Shown one piece after another: positions 1 through 13,464 of a stretch of 64,000 nucleotides of DNA (position 1 is its first letter; every line of letters begins with the position of its first letter). The notes beneath the pieces are model-generated. The model saw only the letters and a list, made by a program, of their open reading frames with translations, made no database searches and had not been told where the DNA came from. The DNA comes from Ptiloglossa arizonensis (taxonomy: Eukaryota; Arthropoda; Insecta; Hymenoptera; Colletidae), in the NCBI RefSeq assembly GCF_051014685.1, contig NW_027478402.1, positions 682,001-746,000 of the forward strand, in the 5' to 3' direction. The position numbers were made by a program, and so were the translations under genes.

Positions 1-17
1 GCCCGATTACAACGGTA
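1..17 (-). other. CENP-B-box-like motif (first instance in the main array)
   Basis: On the minus strand this reads taccgttgtaatcgggc. Against the mammalian CENP-B box (YTTCGTTGGAARCGGGA) 12 of 17 positions match, including CGTTG, AA and CGGG. Of the nine essential core positions (NTTCGNNNNANNCGGGN) seven match; the two Ts before CG are A and C. The same 17 bp recurs once per monomer wherever the monomer reads gcccgattacaacggta, for example at 532 and 1062. Common variants break it: caaaggta loses the CG, and cgtacgataac loses the GGG. Whether any protein binds it is unknown. Confidence 0.45.
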
Positions 18-738
18 TGTGTATTTTTTCCCTAGGCCGTTCTGGTTAAGCGTTTGGGGCAGCAGAAGTGCGAAAAATTTGTTGCCTTCTCAACCATTTA
101 TTAGCTTCCAACTCCCATATCTCGCGAACGGATTGACCAAACCCAAAAATTTCTATTACATATGAATGTAGAAGCTCGCCCGATTACAACGGCATGTGTA
201 TTTTTCCCTAGGCCATTCTGGTTAAGCGATTGGAGCCGCAGAAGTGCGAAAAATTTGTTGTTTTCTCAACCACATTTTAGCTTCAAACTCCCACATCTCG
301 CGAACGGATTGACCAAACACAAAAATATCCTACTACATCTGAAAGTAGAAACTCGCACGATTACAACGGTATGTGTATTTTTTCCCTAGGCCATTCTGAT
401 TAAGCGTTTGGAGCAGCAGAAGTGCGAAAAATTTGTTGCCTTCTCAACTGTTTCTCAGCTTCTAACTCCCACATCTCGCGAACGGATTGACCAAACCCAA
501 AAATTCCTACTACATCTGAATGTAGAAACTCGCCCGATTACAACGGTATGTGTATTTTTCCCTAGGCCATTCTGGTTAAGCGTTTGGAGGAGCAGAAGTG
601 CGAAAAATTTGTTGTCTTCTCAAACATTTCTTAGCTTCAAACTCCCACATCTCGCGAACGGATTGATCAAACCCAAAAATTCCTACTATATCTGAAAGTA
701 GAAACTCGCCCGATTACAAAGGTATGTGTATTTTCTCA
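1..738 (+). repeat. Left-edge monomers preceding the 36-mer duplication
   Basis: Roughly four monomers enter from outside the window. Positions 408-740 closely match 3411-3743 (offset 3003 bp, 17 monomers), including the variants gtttggaggagcag and tcaaacatttc. Positions 1-354 resemble monomers near 2300-2640 and 6370-6660, including the ccgttctgg and tttggggcagcag variants. The segment therefore belongs to the same higher-order family but lies outside the 6363-bp unit, whose shared sequence begins at 739. It has no gene. Confidence 0.8.
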
Positions 739-3700
739 CTAGGCCATTCTGGTTAAGCGATTGGAGCAGCAGAAGTGCGAAAAATTTGTTTTCTTCTCAA
801 CCATTTCTTAGCTTCAAACTCCCGCATCTCGCGAACGGATTTACCAAACCCAAAAATTCCTATTGCGTCTGAAAGTAGAAACTCGTACGATAACAACGGT
901 ATGTGTATTTTTTCCAAAGGCCATTCTGGTTAAGCGTTTGGAGCAGCTGAAATGCGCAAAATTTGTTGCCTTCTCAACCATTTCTTGGCTTCCAACTCCC
1001 ATATGTCGCGAACGGATTGACCAAACCCAAAAATTGCTATTGGGTCTGAATGTAGAAACTCGCCCGATTACAACGGTATGTGTATTTTTTCCCTATGCCA
1101 TTCTGGTTAAGAGTTTGGAGCAGCAGAAGTGCGAAAAATTTGTTGCCTTCTCAAACATGTCTTAGCTTCAAACTCCCATATCTCGCGAACGGATTGACCA
1201 CAGCCAAAAATTCCTGCTGCGTCTGAATGTAGAAACTCGCCCGATTACAACAGTATGTGTATTTTTTCCCTAGGCCGTTCTGGTTAAGCGTTTGGGGCAG
1301 CAGAAGTGCGAAAAATTTGTTGTCTTCTCAACCATTTCTTAGCTTCAAACTCCCACATCTCGCGAACGGATTGACCAAACCCAAAAATTCCTACTACATC
1401 TGAAAGTAGAAACTCGCCCGATTACAAAGGTATGTGTATTTTTTCACTAGGCCATTCTGATTAAGCGTTTGGAGCAACAGAAGTGCAAAAATTTGTTTGC
1501 TTCTCAAGCATTTCTTAGCTTCAAACACCCATATCTCGCGAACGGATTGACCAAACCCAAAAATTCCTGCTGCGTCTGAATGTAGAAACTCGCCCGATTA
1601 CAACGGTGTGTGTATTTTCTCCCTAGGCCATTCTGGTTAAGCGTTTGGAGCAGTAGAAGTGCGAAAAATTTGTTGTCTTCTCAACCACTTCTTAGATTCA
1701 AACTCCCACATCTCGCGAACGGATTGACCAAACCCAAAAATTCCTACTACATCTGAAAGAAGAAACTCGCCCGATTACAAAGGTATGTGTGTTTTCTCCC
1801 TAGGCCATTCTGGTTAAGCGTTTGGAGCAGCAGAAGTGCGAAAAATTTGTTGCCTTCTCAACCATTTCTTTGCTTCAAACTCCTATATCTCGCGAATGGA
1901 TTGACCAAACCCCAAAATTCCTACTGCGTCTGAATGTAGAAACTCGCCCGATTTCAACGGTATGTGTATTTTTTCCCTCGGCCATTCTGATTAAGCGTTT
2001 GGAGCAGCAGAAGTGCGAAAAATTTGTTGCCTTCTCAACCGTTTCTCAGCTTCTAACTCCCACATCTCGCGAACGGATTGACCAAACCCAAAAATTCCTA
2101 CTACATCTGAAAGTAGAATCTCGCCCGATTACAACGGCATCTGTATTTTTCCCTAGGCCATTCTGGTTAAGCGTTTGGAGCAGCAGAAGTGCGAAAAATT
2201 TATTGCCTTCTCAAACATATCTTAGCTTCAAACTCCCATATCGCGCGAACGGATTGACCACACCCAAAAATTCCTGCTGCGTCTGAATGTAGAAACTTGC
2301 CCGATTACAACGGTATGTGTATTTTATCCCTAGGCCGTTCTGGTTAAGCGTTTGGGGCAGCAGAAGTGCGAAAAATTTGTTGCCTTCTCAACCATTTATT
2401 TGCTTCCAACTCCCATATCTCGCGAAAGGATTGACCAAACCCAAAAATTTCTATTACATATGAATGTAGAAGCTCGCCCGATTACAACGGCATGTGTATT
2501 TTTCCCTAGGCCATTCTGGTTAAGCGATTGGAGCAGCAGAAGTGCGAAAAATTTGTTGTTTTCTCAACCACATCTTAGCTTCAAACTCCCACATCTCGCG
2601 AACGGATTGACCAAACCCAAAAATTCCTGCTGCGTCTGAATGTAGAAACTCGCCCGATTACAACGGTATGTGTATTTTTTCCCTAGGCCATTCTGATTAA
2701 GCGTTTGGAGCAGCAGAAGTGCGAAAAATTTGTTGCCTTCTCAACCGTTTCTCAGCTTCTAACTCCCACATCTCGCGAACGGATTGATCAAACCCAAAAA
2801 TTCCTACTATATCTGAAAGTAGAAACTCGCCCGATTACAAAGGTATGTGTATTTTCTCACTAGGCCATTCTGGTTAAGCGATTGGAGCAGCAGAAGTGCG
2901 AAAAATTTGTTGTCTTCTCAACCATTTCTTAGCTTCAAACTCCCGCATCTCGCGAACGGATTTACCAAACCCAAAAATTCCTATTGCGTCTGAAAGTAGA
3001 AACTCGTACGATAACAACGGTATGTGTATTTTTTCCAAAGGCCATTCTGGTTAAGCGTTTGGAGCAGCTGAAATGCGCAAAATTTGTTGCCTTCTCAACC
3101 ATTTCTTGGCTTCCAACTCCCATATGTCGCGAACGGATTGACCAAACCCAAAAATTGCTATTGCGTCTGAATGTAGAAACTCGCCCGATTACAACGGTAT
3201 GTGTATTTTTCCCTAGGCCATTCTGGTTAAGCGATTGGAGCAGCAGAAGTGCGAAAAATTTGTTGTTTTCTCAACCACATCTTAGCTTCAAACTCCCACA
3301 TCTCGCGAACGGATTGACCAAACCCAAAAATTCCTGCTGCGTCTGAATGTAGAAACTCGCCCGATTACAACGGTATGTGTATTTTTCCCTCGGCCATTCT
3401 GATTAAGCGTTTGGAGCAGCAGAAGTGCGAAAAATTTGTTGCCTTCTCAAACGTTTCTCAGCTTCTAACTCCCACATCTCGCGAACGGATTGACCAAACC
3501 CAAAAATTCCTACTACATCTGAATGTAGAAACTCGCCCGATTACAACGGTATGTGTATTTTTCCCTAGGCCATTCTGGTTAAGCGTTTGGAGGAGCAGAA
3601 GTGCGAAAAATTTGTTGTCTTCTCAAACATTTCTTAGCTTCAAACTCCCACATCTCGCGAACGGATTGATCAAACCCAAAAATTCCTACTATATCTGAAA

Positions 3701-6700
3701 GTAGAAACTCGCCCGATTACAAAGGTATGTGTATTTTCTCACTAGGCCATTCTGGTTAAGCGATTGGAGCAGCAGAAGTGCGAAAAATTTGTTGTCTTCT
3801 CAACCATTTCTTAGCTTCAAACTCCCACATCTCGCGAACGTATTGACCAAACCAAAAAATTCCTACTACATCTGAAAGTAGAAACACGCCCGATTACAAA
3901 GGTACGTGTATTTTTTCACTAGGCCATTCTGATTAAGCGTTTGGAGCAACAGAAGTGCGAAAAATTTGTGTGCTTCTCAAGCATTTCTTAGCTTCAAACA
4001 CCCATATCTCGCGAACGGATTGACCAAACCCAAAAATTCCTGCTGCGTCTGAATGTAGAAACTCGCCCGATTACAACGGTGTGTATTTTTTCCCTAGGCC
4101 ATTCTGGTTAAGCGTTTGGAGCAGTAGAAGTGCGAAAAATTTGTTGTCTTCTCAACCATTTCTCAGCTTCAAACTCCCGCATCTCGCGAACGGATTGACA
4201 ACACCCAAAAATTCCTGCTGCGTCTGAATGTAGAAACTTGCCCGATTACAACGGTATGTGTATTTTTTCCCTAGGCCGTTCTGGTTAAGCGTTTGGGGCA
4301 GCAGAAGTGCGAAAAATTTGTTGCCTTCTCAACCATTTATTAGCTTCCAACTCCCATATCTCGCGAACGGATTGACCAAACCCAAAAATTTCTATTACAT
4401 ATGAAAGTAGAAGCTCGCCCGATTACAACAGCATGTGTATTTCTTCCCAAGGCCATTCTGGTTAAGCGTTTGGAGCACCTGAAATGCGAAAAATTTGTTG
4501 TTTTCTCAACCACATCTTAGCTTCAAACTCCCACATCTCGCGAACGGATTGACCAAACCCAAAAATATCCTACTACATCTGAAAGTAGAAACTCGCCCGA
4601 TTACAACAGTATGTGTATTTTTTCCCTAGGCCATTCTGGTTAAGCGTTTGGAGCAGCAGAAGTGCGAAAAATTTGTTGTCTTCTCAACCATTTCTTAGGT
4701 TTCAAACTCCCACATCTCGCGAACGGATTGACCAAACCAAAAAATTCCTACTACATCTGAAAGTAGAAACTCGCCCGATTACAAAGGTACGTGTATTTTT
4801 TCACTAGGCCATTCTGATTAAGCGTTTGGAGCAGCAGAAGTGCGAAAAATTTGTTGTCTTCTCAACCATTTCTTAGCTTCAAACTCCCACATCTCGCGAA
4901 CGGATTGACCAAACCAAAAAATTCCTACTACATCTGAAAGTAGAAACACGCCCGATTACAACAGTATGTGCATTTTTCCCTAGGCCACTCTGGTTAAGCG
5001 TTTGGAGCAGCAGAAGTGCGAAAAATTTGTTGTCTTCTCAACCATTTCTTAGCTTCAAACTCCCACATCTCGCGAACGGATTGATCAAACCCAAAAATTC
5101 CTGCTACATCTGAAAGTAGAAACTCGCCCGATTACAAAGGTATGTGTATTTTTTCCCTAGTCCATACTGGTTAAGCGTTTGGATCAGCAGAAATGCGAAA
5201 AATTTGTTGTCTTCTCAACCATTTCTTAGCTTCAAACTGCTACATCTCGCGAACGGATTGACCAATCCCAAAAATTCCTACTATATCTGAAAGTAGAAAC
5301 TCGCCCGATTACACAGGTATGTGAATTTTTTCACTAGGCTATTCAGGTTAAGCGTTTGGAGCAGCAGAAGTGCGAAAAATTTGTTGCCTTCTCAAGCATA
5401 TCTTAGCTTCAAACTCCCATATCTCGCGAACGGATTGACCAAACCCAAAAATTCCTATTGCGTCTGAAAGTAGAAACTCATACGATAACAACGCTATGTG
5501 TATTTTTTTCCAAGGCCATTCTGGTTAAGCGTTTGGAGCAGCTGAAATGCGCAAAATTTGCTGCCTTCTCAACCATTTCTTTGCTTCCAACTCCCATATC
5601 TCGCGAACGGATTGACCAAACCCAAAAATTCCTATTGCGTCTGAATGTAGAAACTCGCCCGATTACAACGGTATGTGTATTTTTTCCCAAGGCCATTCTG
5701 GTTAAGCGTTTGGAGCAGCAGAAATGCGAAAAATTTGTTGTCTTCTCAACCATTTCTTAGCTTCAAACTGCCACATCTCGCGAACGGATTGACCAAACCC
5801 AAAAATTCCTACTACATCCGAATGTAGAAACTCGCCCGATTACAACGGTATGTGTATTTTTCCCTTGGCCATTCTGGTTAAGCGTTTGGAGGAGCAGAAG
5901 TGCGAAAAATTTGTTGTCTTCTCAACCATTTCTTAGCTTCAAACTCCCGCATCTCGCGAACGGATTTACCAAACCCAAAAATTCCTATTGCGTCTGAAAG
6001 TAGAAACTCGTACGATAACAACGGTTTGTGTATTTTTTCCAAAGGCCATTCTGGTTAAGCGTTTGGAGCAGCTGAAATGCGCAAAATTTGTTGCCTTCTC
6101 AACCATTTCTTGGCTTCCAACTCCCATATCTCGCGAACGGATTGACCAAACCCAAAAATTCCTATTGCGTCTGAATGTAGAAACTCGCCCGATTACAACG
6201 GTATGTGTATTTTTTCCCTAGGCCATTCTGGTTAAGAGTTTGGAGCAGCAGAAGTGCGAAAAATTTATTGCCTTCTCAAACATTTCTTAGCTTCAAACTC
6301 CCATATCGCGCGAACGGATTGACCACACCCAAAAATTCCTGCTGCGTCTGAATGTAGAAACTTGCCCGATTACAACGGTATGTGTATTTTTTCCCTAGGC
6401 CGTTCTGGTTAAGCGTTTGGGGCAGCAGAAGTGCGAAAAATTTGTTGCCTTCTCAACCATTTATTAGCTTCCAACTCCCATATCTCGCGAACGGATTGAC
6501 CAAACGCAAAAATTTCTATTACATATGAATGTAGAAGCTCGCCCGATTACAACGGCATGTGTATTTTTCCCTAGGCCATTCTGGTTAAGCGATTGGAGCA
6601 GCAGAAGTGCGAAAAATTTGTTGTTTTCTCAACCACATCTTAGCTTCAAACTCCCACATCTCGCGAACGGATTGACCAAACCCTAAAATATCCTACTACA

Positions 6701-7101
6701 TCTGAAAGTAGAAACTCGTCCGATTACAACGGTATGTGTATTTTTTCCCTAGGCCATTCTGGTTAAGCGTTTGGAGCAGCAGAAGTGCGAAAAATTTGTT
6801 GTCTTCTCTACCATTTCTTAGCTTCAAACTCCCGTATCTCGCGAACGGATTGACCAAACCCAAAAATTCCTGCTGCGTCTGAATGTAGAAACTCGCCCGA
6901 TTACAACGGTATGTGTATTTTTTCCCTAGGCCATTCTGATTAAGCGTTTGGAGCAGCAGAAGTGCGAAAAATTTGTTGCCTTCTCAACCGTTTCTCAGCT
7001 TCTAACTACCACATCTCGCGAACGGATTGACCAAACCCACAAATTCCTACTACATCTGAATGTAGAAACTCGCCCGATTACAACGGTATGTGTATTTTTC
7101 C
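739..7101 (+). repeat. 36-monomer higher-order unit, copy 1 (6363 bp)
   Basis: Every distinctive variant here recurs exactly 6363 bp later. Examples are ttgggtctgaatg near 1044 and 7407, gcacctgaaatgcg near 4473 and 10836, gtccatactgg near 5160 and 11523, and ccctaaaatatcc near 6681 and 13044. 6363 bp is 36 x 177 minus 9, so the unit is 36 monomers. The left boundary is set by the change from tca (copy 1) to tcc (copy 2) just before ctaggcc. Internally the unit is itself a mosaic: positions around 740-1060 match those around 2861-3181 (offset 2121 bp, 12 monomers). Confidence 0.9.
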
Positions 7102-10100
7102 CTAGGCCATTCTGGTTAAGCGATTGGAGCAGCAGAAGTGCGAAAAATTTGTTTTCTTCTCAACCATTTCTTAGCTTCAAACTCCCGCATCTCGCGAACG
7201 GATTTACCAAACCCAAAAATTCCTATTGCGTCTGAAAGTAGAAACTCGTACGATAACAACGGTATGTGTATTTTTTCCAAAGGCCATTCTGGTTAAGCGT
7301 TTGGAGCAGCTGAAATGCGCAAAATTTGTTGCCTTCTCAACCATTTCTTGGCTTCCAACTCCCATATGTCGCGAACGGATTGACCAAACCCAAAAATTGC
7401 TATTGGGTCTGAATGTAGAAACTCGCCCGATTACAACGGTATGTGTATTTTTTCCCTATGCCATTCTGGTTAAGAGTTTGGAGCAGCAGAAGTGCGAAAA
7501 ATTTGTTGCCTTCTCAAACATGTCTTAGCTTCAAACTCCCATATCTCGCGAACGGATTGACCACAGCCAAAAATTCCTGCTGCGTCTGAATGTAGAAACT
7601 CGCCCGATTACAACAGTATGTGTATTTTTTCCCTAGGCCGTTCTGGTTAAGCGTTTGGGGCAGCAGAAGTGCGAAAAATTTGTTGTCTTCTCAACCATTT
7701 CTTAGCTTCAAACTCCCACATCTCGCGAACGGATTGACCAAACCCAAAAATTCCTACTACATCTGAAAGTAGAAACTCGCCCGATTACAAAGGTATGTGT
7801 ATTTTTTCACTAGGCCATTCTGATTAAGCGTTTGGAGCAACAGAAGTGCAAAAATTTGTTTGCTTCTCAAGCATTTCTTAGCTTCAAACACCCATATCTC
7901 GCGAACGGATTGACCAAACCCAAAAATTCCTGCTGCGTCTGAATGTAGAAACTCGCCCGATTACAACGGTGTGTGTATTTTCTCCCTAGGCCATTCTGGT
8001 TAAGCGTTTGGAGCAGTAGAAGTGCGAAAAATTTGTTGTCTTCTCAACCACTTCTTAGATTCAAACTCCCACATCTCGCGAACGGATTGACCAAACCCAA
8101 AAATTCCTACTACATCTGAAAGAAGAAACTCGCCCGATTACAAAGGTATGTGTGTTTTCTCCCTAGGCCATTCTGGTTAAGCGTTTGGAGCAGCAGAAGT
8201 GCGAAAAATTTGTTGCCTTCTCAACCATTTCTTTGCTTCAAACTCCTATATCTCGCGAATGGATTGACCAAACCCCAAAATTCCTACTGCGTCTGAATGT
8301 AGAAACTCGCCCGATTTCAACGGTATGTGTATTTTTTCCCTCGGCCATTCTGATTAAGCGTTTGGAGCAGCAGAAGTGCGAAAAATTTGTTGCCTTCTCA
8401 ACCGTTTCTCAGCTTCTAACTCCCACATCTCGCGAACGGATTGACCAAACCCAAAAATTCCTACTACATCTGAAAGTAGAATCTCGCCCGATTACAACGG
8501 CATCTGTATTTTTCCCTAGGCCATTCTGGTTAAGCGTTTGGAGCAGCAGAAGTGCGAAAAATTTATTGCCTTCTCAAACATATCTTAGCTTCAAACTCCC
8601 ATATCGCGCGAACGGATTGACCACACCCAAAAATTCCTGCTGCGTCTGAATGTAGAAACTTGCCCGATTACAACGGTATGTGTATTTTATCCCTAGGCCG
8701 TTCTGGTTAAGCGTTTGGGGCAGCAGAAGTGCGAAAAATTTGTTGCCTTCTCAACCATTTATTTGCTTCCAACTCCCATATCTCGCGAAAGGATTGACCA
8801 AACCCAAAAATTTCTATTACATATGAATGTAGAAGCTCGCCCGATTACAACGGCATGTGTATTTTTCCCTAGGCCATTCTGGTTAAGCGATTGGAGCAGC
8901 AGAAGTGCGAAAAATTTGTTGTTTTCTCAACCACATCTTAGCTTCAAACTCCCACATCTCGCGAACGGATTGACCAAACCCAAAAATTCCTGCTGCGTCT
9001 GAATGTAGAAACTCGCCCGATTACAACGGTATGTGTATTTTTTCCCTAGGCCATTCTGATTAAGCGTTTGGAGCAGCAGAAGTGCGAAAAATTTGTTGCC
9101 TTCTCAACCGTTTCTCAGCTTCTAACTCCCACATCTCGCGAACGGATTGATCAAACCCAAAAATTCCTACTATATCTGAAAGTAGAAACTCGCCCGATTA
9201 CAAAGGTATGTGTATTTTCTCACTAGGCCATTCTGGTTAAGCGATTGGAGCAGCAGAAGTGCGAAAAATTTGTTGTCTTCTCAACCATTTCTTAGCTTCA
9301 AACTCCCGCATCTCGCGAACGGATTTACCAAACCCAAAAATTCCTATTGCGTCTGAAAGTAGAAACTCGTACGATAACAACGGTATGTGTATTTTTTCCA
9401 AAGGCCATTCTGGTTAAGCGTTTGGAGCAGCTGAAATGCGCAAAATTTGTTGCCTTCTCAACCATTTCTTGGCTTCCAACTCCCATATGTCGCGAACGGA
9501 TTGACCAAACCCAAAAATTGCTATTGCGTCTGAATGTAGAAACTCGCCCGATTACAACGGTATGTGTATTTTTCCCTAGGCCATTCTGGTTAAGCGATTG
9601 GAGCAGCAGAAGTGCGAAAAATTTGTTGTTTTCTCAACCACATCTTAGCTTCAAACTCCCACATCTCGCGAACGGATTGACCAAACCCAAAAATTCCTGC
9701 TGCGTCTGAATGTAGAAACTCGCCCGATTACAACGGTATGTGTATTTTTCCCTCGGCCATTCTGATTAAGCGTTTGGAGCAGCAGAAGTGCGAAAAATTT
9801 GTTGCCTTCTCAAACGTTTCTCAGCTTCTAACTCCCACATCTCGCGAACGGATTGACCAAACCCAAAAATTCCTACTACATCTGAATGTAGAAACTCGCC
9901 CGATTACAACGGTATGTGTATTTTTCCCTAGGCCATTCTGGTTAAGCGTTTGGAGGAGCAGAAGTGCGAAAAATTTGTTGTCTTCTCAAACATTTCTTAG
10001 CTTCAAACTCCCACATCTCGCGAACGGATTGATCAAACCCAAAAATTCCTACTATATCTGAAAGTAGAAACTCGCCCGATTACAAAGGTATGTGTATTTT

Positions 10101-13100
10101 CTCACTAGGCCATTCTGGTTAAGCGATTGGAGCAGCAGAAGTGCGAAAAATTTGTTGTCTTCTCAACCATTTCTTAGCTTCAAACTCCCACATCTCGCGA
10201 ACGTATTGACCAAACCAAAAAATTCCTACTACATCTGAAAGTAGAAACACGCCCGATTACAAAGGTACGTGTATTTTTTCACTAGGCCATTCTGATTAAG
10301 CGTTTGGAGCAACAGAAGTGCGAAAAATTTGTGTGCTTCTCAAGCATTTCTTAGCTTCAAACACCCATATCTCGCGAACGGATTGACCAAACCCAAAAAT
10401 TCCTGCTGCGTCTGAATGTAGAAACTCGCCCGATTACAACGGTGTGTATTTTTTCCCTAGGCCATTCTGGTTAAGCGTTTGGAGCAGTAGAAGTGCGAAA
10501 AATTTGTTGTCTTCTCAACCATTTCTCAGCTTCAAACTCCCGCATCTCGCGAACGGATTGACAACACCCAAAAATTCCTGCTGCGTCTGAATGTAGAAAC
10601 TTGCCCGATTACAACGGTATGTGTATTTTTTCCCTAGGCCGTTCTGGTTAAGCGTTTGGGGCAGCAGAAGTGCGAAAAATTTGTTGCCTTCTCAACCATT
10701 TATTAGCTTCCAACTCCCATATCTCGCGAACGGATTGACCAAACCCAAAAATTTCTATTACATATGAAAGTAGAAGCTCGCCCGATTACAACAGCATGTG
10801 TATTTCTTCCCAAGGCCATTCTGGTTAAGCGTTTGGAGCACCTGAAATGCGAAAAATTTGTTGTTTTCTCAACCACATCTTAGCTTCAAACTCCCACATC
10901 TCGCGAACGGATTGACCAAACCCAAAAATATCCTACTACATCTGAAAGTAGAAACTCGCCCGATTACAACAGTATGTGTATTTTTTCCCTAGGCCATTCT
11001 GGTTAAGCGTTTGGAGCAGCAGAAGTGCGAAAAATTTGTTGTCTTCTCAACCATTTCTTAGGTTTCAAACTCCCACATCTCGCGAACGGATTGACCAAAC
11101 CAAAAAATTCCTACTACATCTGAAAGTAGAAACTCGCCCGATTACAAAGGTACGTGTATTTTTTCACTAGGCCATTCTGATTAAGCGTTTGGAGCAGCAG
11201 AAGTGCGAAAAATTTGTTGTCTTCTCAACCATTTCTTAGCTTCAAACTCCCACATCTCGCGAACGGATTGACCAAACCAAAAAATTCCTACTACATCTGA
11301 AAGTAGAAACACGCCCGATTACAACAGTATGTGCATTTTTCCCTAGGCCACTCTGGTTAAGCGTTTGGAGCAGCAGAAGTGCGAAAAATTTGTTGTCTTC
11401 TCAACCATTTCTTAGCTTCAAACTCCCACATCTCGCGAACGGATTGATCAAACCCAAAAATTCCTGCTACATCTGAAAGTAGAAACTCGCCCGATTACAA
11501 AGGTATGTGTATTTTTTCCCTAGTCCATACTGGTTAAGCGTTTGGATCAGCAGAAATGCGAAAAATTTGTTGTCTTCTCAACCATTTCTTAGCTTCAAAC
11601 TGCTACATCTCGCGAACGGATTGACCAATCCCAAAAATTCCTACTATATCTGAAAGTAGAAACTCGCCCGATTACACAGGTATGTGAATTTTTTCACTAG
11701 GCTATTCAGGTTAAGCGTTTGGAGCAGCAGAAGTGCGAAAAATTTGTTGCCTTCTCAAGCATATCTTAGCTTCAAACTCCCATATCTCGCGAACGGATTG
11801 ACCAAACCCAAAAATTCCTATTGCGTCTGAAAGTAGAAACTCATACGATAACAACGCTATGTGTATTTTTTTCCAAGGCCATTCTGGTTAAGCGTTTGGA
11901 GCAGCTGAAATGCGCAAAATTTGCTGCCTTCTCAACCATTTCTTTGCTTCCAACTCCCATATCTCGCGAACGGATTGACCAAACCCAAAAATTCCTATTG
12001 CGTCTGAATGTAGAAACTCGCCCGATTACAACGGTATGTGTATTTTTTCCCAAGGCCATTCTGGTTAAGCGTTTGGAGCAGCAGAAATGCGAAAAATTTG
12101 TTGTCTTCTCAACCATTTCTTAGCTTCAAACTGCCACATCTCGCGAACGGATTGACCAAACCCAAAAATTCCTACTACATCCGAATGTAGAAACTCGCCC
12201 GATTACAACGGTATGTGTATTTTTCCCTTGGCCATTCTGGTTAAGCGTTTGGAGGAGCAGAAGTGCGAAAAATTTGTTGTCTTCTCAACCATTTCTTAGC
12301 TTCAAACTCCCGCATCTCGCGAACGGATTTACCAAACCCAAAAATTCCTATTGCGTCTGAAAGTAGAAACTCGTACGATAACAACGGTTTGTGTATTTTT
12401 TCCAAAGGCCATTCTGGTTAAGCGTTTGGAGCAGCTGAAATGCGCAAAATTTGTTGCCTTCTCAACCATTTCTTGGCTTCCAACTCCCATATCTCGCGAA
12501 CGGATTGACCAAACCCAAAAATTCCTATTGCGTCTGAATGTAGAAACTCGCCCGATTACAACGGTATGTGTATTTTTTCCCTAGGCCATTCTGGTTAAGA
12601 GTTTGGAGCAGCAGAAGTGCGAAAAATTTATTGCCTTCTCAAACATTTCTTAGCTTCAAACTCCCATATCGCGCGAACGGATTGACCACACCCAAAAATT
12701 CCTGCTGCGTCTGAATGTAGAAACTTGCCCGATTACAACGGTATGTGTATTTTTTCCCTAGGCCGTTCTGGTTAAGCGTTTGGGGCAGCAGAAGTGCGAA
12801 AAATTTGTTGCCTTCTCAACCATTTATTAGCTTCCAACTCCCATATCTCGCGAACGGATTGACCAAACGCAAAAATTTCTATTACATATGAATGTAGAAG
12901 CTCGCCCGATTACAACGGCATGTGTATTTTTCCCTAGGCCATTCTGGTTAAGCGATTGGAGCAGCAGAAGTGCGAAAAATTTGTTGTTTTCTCAACCACA
13001 TCTTAGCTTCAAACTCCCACATCTCGCGAACGGATTGACCAAACCCTAAAATATCCTACTACATCTGAAAGTAGAAACTCGTCCGATTACAACGGTATGT

Positions 13101-13464
13101 GTATTTTTTCCCTAGGCCATTCTGGTTAAGCGTTTGGAGCAGCAGAAGTGCGAAAAATTTGTTGTCTTCTCTACCATTTCTTAGCTTCAAACTCCCGTAT
13201 CTCGCGAACGGATTGACCAAACCCAAAAATTCCTGCTGCGTCTGAATGTAGAAACTCGCCCGATTACAACGGTATGTGTATTTTTTCCCTAGGCCATTCT
13301 GATTAAGCGTTTGGAGCAGCAGAAGTGCGAAAAATTTGTTGCCTTCTCAACCGTTTCTCAGCTTCTAACTACCACATCTCGCGAACGGATTGACCAAACC
13401 CACAAATTCCTACTACATCTGAATGTAGAAACTCGCCCGATTACAACGGTATGTGTATTTTTCC
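7102..13464 (+). repeat. 36-monomer higher-order unit, copy 2 (6363 bp)
   Basis: This abuts copy 1 directly, head to tail. In all stretches I compared I found no substitution or indel relative to copy 1. Homology past the end cannot be placed to the base: the next ~20 bp also match, then gcgtttggaggagcag (from about 13482) replaces the gcgattggagcagc seen at about 7119. Identity over this length implies a very recent duplication or an assembly duplication. Confidence 0.9.

Noticed and set aside
1822..2286. 154-codon plus-strand open frame (repeated at 8185-8649) as a gene
   Set aside because: It is three monomers of satellite read in one frame. The same residues recur every 59 codons across the array, frames are broken at random by T-run indels, and there is no start context, domain or unique sequence.
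5478..5753. Minus-strand open frames of 91-92 codons (also 11841, 16614, 27689, 30696, 57739 and others) as genes
   Set aside because: They overlap plus-strand open frames in the same monomers and recur with the higher-order period; they follow from the repeat, not from coding.
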